This document shows positions 11,401-23,400 of a stretch of 64,000 nucleotides of DNA, piece by piece. Position 1 is the stretch's first letter. Each line of letters opens with the position of its first letter. The notes beneath the pieces were generated by a model that saw only the letters and a program-made list of their open reading frames with translations, was not told where the DNA came from and ran no database searches. This DNA is from Sipunculus nudus (lineage: Eukaryota; Annelida; Sipuncula; Golfingiida; Sipunculidae). The position numbers were made by a program, and so were the translations under genes. The stretch covers positions 32,980,008 through 33,044,007 of the forward strand of contig CM049313.1 of assembly GCA_026874595.1 (NCBI GenBank), given 5' to 3'.

Positions 11401-14400
11401 GATAATTCAAGCTTGGATTAATATATGGATCAAACCTGACATAGATAGCCCATCAATAAATCTAGACCTATATTGATTTATATATAAAAATGGATGATCA
11501 ATAACAATTTTTGGGTCACAAGGTCAAAGGTCAAGGCCAAAGGAGCCATCTGTCAAAAAATTAGTTTCTTGATGATAATTCCTGCTTTTATTGATGTATT
11601 GATTTCAAACTTGACTTACATATGTCCCATTAAAAAAGCAAGACCCCAATTGATTTTGGGTCATGAGGTCAAGGTCACAGGACCAACATCTTCAAAAAGA
11701 TTGTGGATTGATAGATGGAAGAAACAATAATTGCTTGCCAAGTGTCAGTATATGCTGCTAAAAACGGGGGCCTATTCTTAAAGTGGGGGGGGGGGGCGGG
11801 GCGTACTATGTCTGGGGATACTCTGGCACCTGCGGTGCCAAGAAATGTCTAGTTTTTTATGGAGGCTGTCGGCTGAATTGTTCCTTCAACCTTAGGACCA
11901 GGAAGGTTTACACTGCTTCACTTGTATTGAAAATTACCCTAGAAAAATGCAAACATGGGTACTGGGACGTTACTAATTATAAGTATGACTCTTGTGTAAA
12001 ATGGATATTTATTAAAGTACTTAACAACCTTGCTTATCCAAATAGTAAAGACTTAAAGTCTCTAAAATATTTTCTTATGAATACTTTTTCTGAAAAATTT
12101 GTAAGAAAATTCCAAAATAATACCTCAAATAAAATAAGAATATTATGAAATATCAAATAATTCATAGCCAGGTGAATATAATACCCACAAGATCTGCACA
12201 TTGGCCATCACTTTCTTGTGATTTGCCAATCATTTCTTTCTCATGATTGGCTGATCATTTATTTCTTGTGATTGGCTGACTAATGAAACAGAAACTTTTT
12301 GTATAACTTGGACATATCTTCTCGTAAAGGTCAAGTTAAATGTTAAATTACATTGCATAATCTGTTGTATTACTAAATTCTGTATATACAGGTTTGAGAA
12401 TCCAATGTTTGGTAAGACATCAGACTCCTGGGGGAACGAACCTGATTATTACAATGACAGACCAGGAGCTCAGCCACCGGAACCTGAGGTCCGAGCAGCA
12501 GCATCAGTCTACTCAGCAGCTCCAAACAACCTGCCAGTCAGTGTAAGTACAGACAACCTGTGAGTCAGTGTAAGTACAGACAACCTGTGAGTCAGTGTAA
12601 GTACAGACAACCTGCCATTCAGTGTAAGTACAGACAACCTGCCAGTCAGTGTAAGTACAGACAACCTATCAGTCAGTGTAAAATCAGACAGCCTGACAGT
12701 CAGTGTTAATTTAAGTACAGACAACTTTCGAGTCAGTGTAAGTACAGACAACCTGCCAGTTAGTGTAAGTACAGACAACCTGTGAGTCAGTGTAAGTACA
12801 GACAACCTGCCATTCAGTGTAAGTACAGACAACCTGCCAGTCAGTGTTTGTACAGACAACCTATCAGTCAGTGTAAGTACATACAACCTGCCAGTCAGTG
12901 TTTGTACAGACAACCTGCCAGTCAGTGTAAGTACAGACAACCTGCCAGTCAGTGTAAGTACAGACAACCTGCCAGTCAGTGTTAGTACAAACAACCTTCC
13001 AGTCAGTGTAAGTACAGACAACCTGCCTGTCAGTGTAGGTACAGACAACCTGAGAGTCAGTGTAAGTACAGACAACATGTCAGTCATTGTAAAATCAGAC
13101 AGCCTGACAGTCAGTGTTAATTTAAGTACAGACAACTTTCGAGTCAGTGTAAGTACAGACAACCTGCCAGTCAGTGTAAGTACAGACAACCTGTGAGTCA
13201 GTGTAAGTACAGACAACCTGCCATTCAGTGTAAGTACAGACAACCTATCAGTCAGTGTAAGTAGAGACAAAATGTCAGTCAGTGTAAGTACAGACAACTT
13301 GCCAGTCAGTGTAAGTACAGACAACCTGCCAGTCAGTGTTAGTACAAACAACCTGCCAGGCAGTGTAAGTACAGACAACCTGTGAGTCAGTGTAAGAACA
13401 GACAACCTGCCATTCAGTGTAAGTACAGACAACCTATCAGTCAGTGTAAGTACAGACAAAATGTCAGTCAGTGTAAGTACAGACAAAATGTCAGTCAGTG
13501 TAAGTACAGACAACTTGCCTGTCAGTGTAAGTACAGACAACCTGTCAGTCAGTGTAAGTACAGACAACCTGTCAGTCAGTGTAAGTACAGACAAAATGTC
13601 AGTCAGTCTAAGTACACACAAAATGTCAGTCAGTGTAAGTACAGACAACTTGCCAGTCAGTGTAAGTACAGACAACCTGCCAGTCAGTGTTAGTACAAAC
13701 AACCTGCCAGGCAGTGTAAGTACAGACAACCTGTCAGTCAGTGTAAGTACAGACAACCTGTCAGTCAGTGTAAGTACAGACAAAATGTCAGTCAGTGTAA
13801 GTACAGACAACTTGCCAGTCAGTGTAAGTACAGACAACCTGCCAGTCAGTGTTAGTACAAACAACCTGTCAGTCAGTGTAAGTACAGACAACCTGCCAGT
13901 CAGTGTAAGTACAGACAACCTGTCAGTCAGTGTAAGTACAGACAACCTGCCACTCAGGGTGAGTACAGACAACCTGCCACTCAGGGTGAGTACAGACAAC
14001 CTGCATGTCAGCACATGTACATGCATTCTCAAGGTAAAAAAAAATTTGAATATTTGTGAGTTTTGATAGGTTTTTTCTTAATAATTACAGTCTTCCCAAC
14101 CTTCAACCACAGCTTAGTGGAGTTGAAACATTATGTAATAAGTTATGCATAAGCTTCAGATTTGTAAATGTGTCAGTTTTTATCAGTTTATGTTCATTCA
14201 CAATTAAATCTCTCAACACTTTTTGAAGAAACAAGCATTAGTTTTGTTTAGTTTTAGGTAATCCATTGACTAAGGGATGGGCCTGCATTTTTTTTTTGTT
14301 TTATAAGTGTGGTAGACATCATTATTGGTAGAACCAAAACTCAAACAATATTTTGATGTAGCCAGTGTGCCACATAAAGCGTGAATTGATCATATATGTT

Positions 14401-17400
14401 CTTAGTTAATATCGGTAAAACCCTGTTGTATTGTAATCAAGAGGGCAGTGTTGTTTCTGTGTAGTAAAAGGCTCTGTGGGTTTTTGGGGGGCAATAATGC
14501 AATTATATGTACCAAGAAATATAAGCCTAGGATTTCTGCACAAAAGGAATGATTTAACAATCCAAATAGGAGCAAGATATGAACAGTCTTAACCACCAGA
14601 TGGTTCTTGCCACTGTGTTTGTCTTCCTTTTAGATTACTTCATAACAGGCTAACATAGATATTGGAATGAACGCATGCCCTACTTGCAAAGGCAATAATA
14701 TACAATATACCTAGATTAAGGATTAGATAAGACATCATAAGAAATAGAGGCAGGTATCTCCACCAAAAAAAATCTTTTAGGGAATGTGTTAAATTAAAAA
14801 AATATTTGTATACCCAAAGCTGTGTGCAATAAATATTGAATATCATTAACAGATGGGGCAGTACACATCAGTGAAGGAGAAAGAACCTCTGTATGACAAC
14901 AAAGGAGAGGCAGACCTTATCAAGTTAAATGATGGATCACAGACTTACGATAATTCTGCAGGTAAGAATAGTCATTGGTTTTAATAACTTGTAGTCCATT
15001 CAACTACCCCAGTCCACCTGATTGTTTGCAGTTATCTCCAGGTAAGCCTAACTTGCCAAACAAAATTTGCAATAATTGCAGAAAGAGGACAATTTTAGGT
15101 ACCATACCTGCTTATGATAAAAATATTTTTCACCTTAAGGCCTGGTTGATATGTTTCATGTACATCAGTGGTTCATGGCATCCCAAACAGGTGACTGTTG
15201 TTTATCCATCAAGAATATAGTTTTGAAATAATGTGTGATGTAAAAGTGAAGTGATGGCACAAGGAGAATACAACCCCCCTATAAACAGGGTTTAGCAGCT
15301 CTTGATAATATGTCCAATGAACGTGGGTGCTTCTTTTATGTATAATGTTCATTATGATGTCACTGTTCCCTGCCATATCCATTTCATAGGTTGTGGAAGA
15401 TGTCACTACAGAATAAATTAGTTTCTCATTAAGTGGTCTTAAATTGTTTACAGGAAAATGACAGGTAGGATGTTATTATTAGTTGTATCCCAATACAAAG
15501 TCGGGATACAATGGTTGGAGCACTGTCGCGCCGCAGAGATTTCGTTTGGACAAGATAACTCAAAAAATATTTTACGCAACTTTATCAAACTTGACATGTG
15601 CATAGATATATTGGTTAGAGGACAAAGCATTTATAAAATGGGGTCATAGCCATTACTAGAAGAGTGACCTTGACCTTAAAAAGATCCATTATGGGGGAAA
15701 TCACACAAATTTTTAAATATCTCAAGAAATCTGGCGTGGATTGATAAAAAAATCAAGTTGACCAAAGATCTTGTGTAGTGTTGTCAAGTACCGGAAACTG
15801 GTGGCACCACCTGTTATCCTTTTCTTGTTTTCGTGCCATTTAATACCCCCATCATTGCCACTTAACAGTACTGTGAGCATTATAAGGAAAAAACTAATGG
15901 ACAGATTTCTTTTATACTATGCCTATACATAGACATTGGTTATGGGATGATGTATAACTAAATTGTGGTCATGACCTTTCCTGGGAGAGTGGCCTTAACC
16001 TTGAATATTGCCATATATGGTGAAAATGACACAAAATCATAAATATCTCAATAAGGGATGCGTTAATTCATGCAAAAATCACATTGACCAAAGATCTAGG
16101 ATAGCTTTGTCTTCTGCAGAAGACAGGTGGCTCCACCTTCTGTTATTTTCTTGTTTTCGCACCTTTTAATACCCCATCATTGCCACTTGACTGTACTGTG
16201 AGCATTATAAGTCCAAAACAAATGGACAGATTTGGCTGAGATTGTGCATGTCCATTGATCTTGGATACCTCAATCTTATATTTAAGACTGGTGGTGCTAT
16301 CTGCAATCTTAATTGTGTTGTGTCCATCTGTACGTTTGCTTTCGGTGAAAATTGCTCATATCTTCAGAGTGGTTCAAGGTATTGATCTGAATTTCTGCAT
16401 GTCCATCCATCCTGGAAAGTTTTCTCGTATCCCAGACAGATTGCGCCAAATACCTTCCCCTGTTTTTTATAGAATAATTTAATGCCCTTTTCTTAAGAGT
16501 GATTCACCTTATTGGCCCCCATATTTGGTGAAAAATATTGTTTCTCAAGTTGATAGATGGAAGAAACCATAGTCACTTGCCAAGTGTCAGTATAAGCTGC
16601 TAAAGATGGGGGGGGGGGGCTATTCTTAAAGGGGGGGGGGGGGGTTATTGTCTGGGGAAACTAATAGATAAGAATAACTAATTAATTATGCATTTTCCTC
16701 TTACTGCCCTTTTGTTTTGGCATTCTTTGACTTGCAAATAAAAAAGGAATCATAAAAACACAGGTGGACAGGGGGGATGGAACAGACTGTAGTTGATTAA
16801 CAGTCATGCTGAGCTTCAGGGATGACTCTTTCTAAACCTTCAGTCCTTCAGTCAGCCTTTCTAAGATAGGAACCTGTTAAATCTTATATTGAGGCAAAAA
16901 CAAAGAACTTTTAAACCCAGGAAGTTCATACCTTATACATAGACAAGTCCTAGTGAGATCTCTCTGGAACTCAATGTATGGTTGAACACAGTGATGTATT
17001 TTGCTGACTGCAAAGCGGCTACACTTTCTTGTTATTATGAAAAATTTAAAGGCAGTTTGGTCAAGCAGTTCTGTAAAAATGTTATTAACAATAGAAAAAT
17101 GCCTGTATTATTGGACCATTTTATACAAAAATTCATAATAGCTCATTGTTTGTATTTCATAACAAGGTGCCATTGGCGGAGCAGCAGCTGTCCAGACTTA
17201 TGACAACCCACAAGGATCAGCTATTGGACCAGTTGCCTGGAACCAGAGCAACATCTATGATAATCGTGGACCTGCAGCGTCAGGGGCCAGCACAGAGAGT
17301 AGCACCTCGTTAGATCCATTTGATATGAGTAAGTCATCATATCATATAATAAAACCTCTCACATCAGTCTCATTCTGGTTGACTCTGTGCAGGAACGGCC

Positions 17401-20400
17401 ATATATGCTTTAATTGATACCCTAAAATGATGTCACATGAAAGTTCTAGAGTACTCAACACAGTTCTAGACAACGCCGTGCCGGTGATATTCAAACAGGT
17501 GGTGGTAACAGTAACTATGCAAAGCTAATTTCTCATGACCAAAACTGAAACAGAATAATATGTTTATGGAAAAAGCTCTGACAAAAATTATCAATTATTT
17601 GTTGTGTTCTTTAAGAATATTCAGGTTGATCAGACAAAATTGAATGGTGATGATTTAATTACAGAGCCATTTGGAGAATCTCTCAGGATGCAGGAGAAGC
17701 AGGAACCAAAACCACTGGCATCACTTGAAGATGAAGAATGGTTCCATGGCAAGTTGTCACGGCAAGAGGTATGCCATGGATACCATTAGGTTGCCTAGTA
17801 CAGGTCTGGCTGCCAGTGCTGAAACAAACCTTGGATGGTGTTTTCTAGATCAATATAGATATAATCTTGTATCTTACTCATAACAGCAAATAGATTCAAA
17901 TTAATTCACTTAATTCTTTATGAGTCAAATGAATTAGACAGTTTCAATACCTTGATGTTAGCAAGCAAACAAAGACAAACATAATTAAAATGGATCTTAA
18001 GATACTGTGATAGATATCCCAATCATAAGAAGTATTGCAAACATAAGAAATTACAGTCAACTCCAGAGGGGAATTTAAGCCTTGACCCAAAGAATCTTAA
18101 AGCCAACTCTATCTTTGATACTAGTGAATAATGTTTTTTTTTTTAGTTCACTCTGTGAACTTATGCCATGGCGCAGCGTCCGCCGTCCACTGTCCACTGT
18201 CAACTGTCCACCGTCCACCGTCTGTTACCAAATATCTCAACAGCCAAAGCAGCTACCTTCATGAAACTTTGCAGAATTACTGATCATGGGATGGACATGC
18301 AGAAATAAGCTTTTGGTGGCGCCACCTATGTTGACCTACTTTCTGCGGGAAGAAATGGTCTTTTCGACTTCTTTCAAGATAAGTCATAAAGTATTAATAT
18401 TTTGGCCTTCATATCATAGTCAACAGTTCCTTAGAGGAAGGGGAATAATTTGATTATAAATTCAGTCAAGTCATATTCAAGATGGCGTCTCTACGGAACT
18501 TCAAATTCTGTCGATCGCAAAATATGACAGCTTGATGTGTTTCTACACATGTATTGTCTGTTACCAAATATCTTAGAAACTGCTGCAGCCTTCAGTTTCA
18601 AATTTCACAGGAATATTGATCATATGACTGCCAGATGATTTTGACCTCCAGATGGCGCCACCTGTGTTGACCTACTTTCTGCGGGAAAAAATGGTCTTTT
18701 CCACTTCTTCCAAGATAAGTCACAAAGTATTGAAATTTTGGCCTTCATATCATAGCCAACAGTTCCTTAGAGGAAGGGGAATAATTTGAGTATAAATTCA
18801 GTCAAGTCATTTTCAAGATGGCGTCTCTACAGAACTTCAAATTGTGTGGGTTGCAAAATTTAGCAACTTGATGTGTTTCCATACAGGATGCATTGTCTGT
18901 TACCAAATATTTTCGGAACTGCTGCAGCCTTCAGTTTCAAATTTCACAGGAATATTGATCATGTGACTGCCAGATGATTTTGACCTCCAGGTGGCGCCAC
19001 CTGTGTTGACCTACTTTCTGTGGGAAAAAATGGTCTTTTCCACTTCTTCCAAGATAAGTCACAAAGTATTGAAATTTTGGCCTTCATATCATAGCCAACA
19101 GTTCCTTAGAGAAAGGGGAATAATTTGAGTATAAATTCAGTCAAGTCATATTCAAGATGGCGTCTCTACGGAACTTCAAATTCTGTCGATCGCAAAATAT
19201 GACAGCTTGATGTGTTTCTATACATGATGTATTGTCTGTTACCAAATATCTTAGAAACTGCTGCAGCCTTCAGTTTCAAATTTCACAGGAATATTGATCA
19301 TATGACTGCCAGATGATTTTGACCTCCAGATGGCGCCACCTGTGTTGACCTACTTTCTGCGGGAAAAAATGGTCTTTTCCACTTCTTCCAAGATAAGTCA
19401 CAAAGTATTGAAATTTTGGCCTTCATATCATAGCCAACAGTTCCTTAGAGGAAGGGGAATAATTTGAGTATAAATTCAGTCAAGTCATTTTCAAGATGGC
19501 GTCTCTACAGAACTTCAAATTGTGTGGGTTGCAAAATTTAGCAACTTGATGTGTTTCCATACAGGATGCATTGTCTGTTACCAAATATTTTCGGAACTGC
19601 TGCAGCCTTCAGTTTCAAATTTCACAGGAATATTGATCATGTGACTGCCAGATGATTTTGACCTCCAGGTGGCGCCACCTGTGTTGACCTACTTTCTGCG
19701 GGAAAAAATGGTCTTTTCCACTTCTTCCAAGATAAGTCACAAAGTATTGAAATTTTGGCCTTCATATCATAGCCAACAGTTCCTTAGAGAAAGGGGAATA
19801 ATTTGAGTATAAATTCAGTCAAGTCATATTCAAGATGGCGTCTCTACGGAACTTCAAATTCTGTCGATCGCAAAATATGACAGCTTGTTGTGTTTCTATA
19901 CATGATGTATTGTCTGTTACCAAATATCTTAGAAACTGCTGCAGCCTTCAGTTTCAAATTTCACAGGAATATTGATCATGTGACTGCCAGATGATTTTGA
20001 CCTCCAGGTGGCGCCAGCTGTGTTGACCTACTTTCTGTGGGACAAAATGTTCTTTTCCACGTCTTTAAAGATAAATCACAAAGTATTGAAATTTTGGCCT
20101 TCATATCATAGCCAACAGTTCCTTAGAGGAAGTGGAATAATTTGAGTATAAATTCAGTCAAGTCATTTTCAAGATGGCGTCTCTACAGAACTTCAAATTG
20201 TGTGGGTTGCAAAATTTAGCAACTTGATGTGTTTCCATACATGATGTATTGTCTGTTACCAAATATCTTAGAAACTGCTGCAGCCTTCAGTTTCAAATTT
20301 CACAGGAATATTGATCATGTGACTGCCAGATGATTTTGACCTCCAGGTGGCGTCACCTGTGTTGACCTACTTTCTGCGGGAAAAAATGGTCTTTTCCACT

Positions 20401-23400
20401 TCTTCCAAGATAAGTCACAAAGTATTGAAATTTTGGCCTTCATATCATAGCAAACAGTTCCTTGGAGGAAGGGGAATAATTTGAGTATAAATTCAGTCAA
20501 GTCATTTTCAAGATGGCGTCTCTACAGAACTTCAAATTGTGTGGGTTGCAAAATTTAGCAACTTGATGTGTTTCCATACAGGATGTATTGTCTGTTACCA
20601 AATATTTTCGGAACTGCTGCAGCCTTCAGTTTCAAATTTCACAGGAATATTGATCATGTGACTGCCAGATGATTTTGACCTCCAGGTGGCGCCAGCTGTG
20701 TTGACCTACTTTCTGTGGGACAAAATGTTCCTTTCCACTTCTTTCAAGATAAGTCATAAAGTAATAATATTTTGGCCTTCATATTATAGTCAACAGTTCC
20801 TTAGAGGAAGTGGAATAATTCTAGTATAAATTCAGTCAATTCATTTTCAAGATAGCGTCTCTATGGAACTGTGTCATTTGCAAAATTGACAGCTTGATGT
20901 GTTTCTATAAATGATGTATTGTCTATTACTAACTATCTTAGGAACTGCATCATGTGACTGCTAAATAATTTGACCTGCAGGTGGCGCCACCTGTGTTTAC
21001 CTACTTTCTACAGGTTGTAATGGTCTTAACTGCTTTTTCCAAGATATGTCATAAAGTATAAATACTTTGGCTTTTATGTCATAGTCAACAGTTCCTTAGA
21101 GGAAGAGGAATAATTTGAGTATAAATTCAGTCAAGTGATTTTCAAGATGGCATATCTACGGAACTTGATGTGTTTCTATACATGATGTATTGTCTGTTAC
21201 CAAATATTTTAGGAACTGCTGCAGCCTTCAGTTTCAAATTTCACAGGAATATTGATCATGTGACTGCTTAATGATTTTGACCTCCAGGTGGTGCCACCTG
21301 TTTAGCTGCTTTCAGCAGGCTGTAATGGTGTTTTCTGCTTTTATCCAAAATATGTCATTAAGTATTTATTTGTTATAATCCACAAAAACAGAGTCTCCTC
21401 TAGGACCCTTGGACTGATATTTCCAAAACCTGGCATACTTGTTCCCTCACCTATGTAGTTGAAGGTAACAATGATGGAGAACCTTTCTGTGCAGTACAAA
21501 CCTGGGTTTCTTTTATATAACAACCCTCAATCTCAGGAGTGGTTCAACATATTTAGCTGAAATTTTGCATATTCATAGATCTTGGACTCCTCAGACTTAC
21601 ACTCAAGACTGATGATGCCATCTGCAATTGTTTTCCCATGGCATCCCTGGTACATTTGCTGTGGGTGAAAATTGCTCATATCTCAGAAGTGGTTCAATGT
21701 ATTGATCTGAAATTTGTCATGTCTATCCATCTAGGAAAGTTTTCTCGTTAACCAGACACCTACACTACTTTTTGCGGAGTGTCCAACTTTACATTTGCCA
21801 TCTGATTGTCTTAGTGTTTGTTCAGTGTATTGGGTTGAAATTGTGCATGTCCATAGATCTTCGTCACCTCAATCTCGTAAACAAGACTGGTGGCGCCATC
21901 TGCAATAATTTTCCTGTGGTGTCCATTCATACATTTGCTTTTGGTGAAAATTGCTCATATCTCAGGAGTATTGGTCTGAAATTTGGCATGTGCAGTCATC
22001 TTGGAAAGTTTTCTCATAAACCATATAGGTGACGCCACCAACCTTGTGCAATAGGACAATGTTTACTTGGAAAGGAATGAATGGTATTTTCACATTCATT
22101 TATTTTTTAATCACTTGCCAAATTGCACAGTAATTCACAGAGTGAACATTAGACCCCTGGGTCTCTTGTTTCAATTTTTTAAACTCAGTGTTTCTCCCAT
22201 TTCTAGGCTGAAGACTTACTCAAGATGGATGGAGATTTCTTGGTGAGGGAGAGTGCGAACTCCCCAGGCCAGTACGTACTTAGTGGCACCAATAATGGGA
22301 AGGTTAAACACCTATTACTCGTGGATCCAGAGGGAGTGGTGAGTTTAACTGCACACAGTTGTCTGAATAGGATCATTTCATATAACATCATATTATAAAA
22401 TTACAGGGGTAGATATAGGATTTTGGAAATAGGGAAGGGGGTTCCAACCAAGAAAACTTATGAGAAACCCTTAAAAAGTTCTCAGGTTCCAAAAAGGGAG
22501 AGTCTATGCCACAAAGATTTATTTGAAATCCTTAAAACCTGTTGGGGCAGCTGACAGGGATTGGGTCTTGGACACCTCGGTCCCAATGGGGACCTGATTC
22601 TTCATTATCTCACAAAGAAACACATGGGGCAATAATGGTTTGTGATATACATTACTTATAAAGTGTATCATACACGTAAATTCCAAGCTAATGCTCTTCC
22701 TTATTCATAAAAAGATAACTGAACTGTCCCTCATAAAATTGGTTTAAATACTGTAATGAAAATTCAGTGTTCCCCCTACTGTTGGATGACTAATAATTTA
22801 ATTGGAATACAAAACGGCCAAGCCAGATTTTTCCTAAGTTCAGACTGTATTTGAAAATGAGTAATTGTATCCGCCAAAACAGAGTTTTGCGGATACTATG
22901 ATTTCAGTTGCACGAGGCCGCCGCCACACACCACATAGATCTCAGGAGAACTCCTCCATAACCACTGGGCAGTTTTTTTTAGCAAACCTGTGAGCTTATG
23001 CGATGGTGAGGCGTTGTGTGTCATGCGTCGTACGTCATCTGTACTTTAACCATAGCTATCCAAAAAATGGCAGAAGCTAGCATCACCAAAATTTTTTGCA
23101 AATAATCAGTCAACTGAAAAACTATCGAAAATTATTTTTTTCTAACTGCATTTTCTTAGATTTTATAGGGAAAAAGGTTTAAAAATATTCTTCTCCGAAA
23201 CTGTCCAGCCAAATTGTCCAATATTTCACAGAAATGATCCCTCGAACAATCTCTCTCAAGTTTGTTTGAATTGTTGTAGTTTGGAGATTTTTGGCTGAGT
23301 TACAGGAGGTTGAACTTAGTCATCTGTCCAAAAAAGCACACTAAAATTAAAATCTCAGAAACCTCTAGAGCTATAATCACTATATTTTATACCAAGTTTG

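Noticed and set aside
11783-12148. 121-residue plus-strand frame
   Set aside because: It starts within the G-run and tail of the AGGTCA-family element and runs into AT-rich intron. It has no recognisable domain and no splice logic with SHC.
12509-14032. 507-residue open frame on the minus strand made of RLSVLTLTG-type repeats
   Set aside because: It lies inside the 27-bp minisatellite, whose unit length is a multiple of three; the opposite strand is open only because the unit lacks stops in that frame. There is no non-repeat sequence in the frame.
12543-14033. CRISPR array
   Set aside because: The 27-bp units are contiguous with no unique spacers, and the host is an animal.
13461-14066. 201-residue plus-strand frame of VSTDNLPVS repeats as an independent protein
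   Set aside because: It is a by-product of the same array. It shares the frame of SHC coding exon 7, but TGA codons at 12561 and beyond separate them, so it is not called a coding exon.
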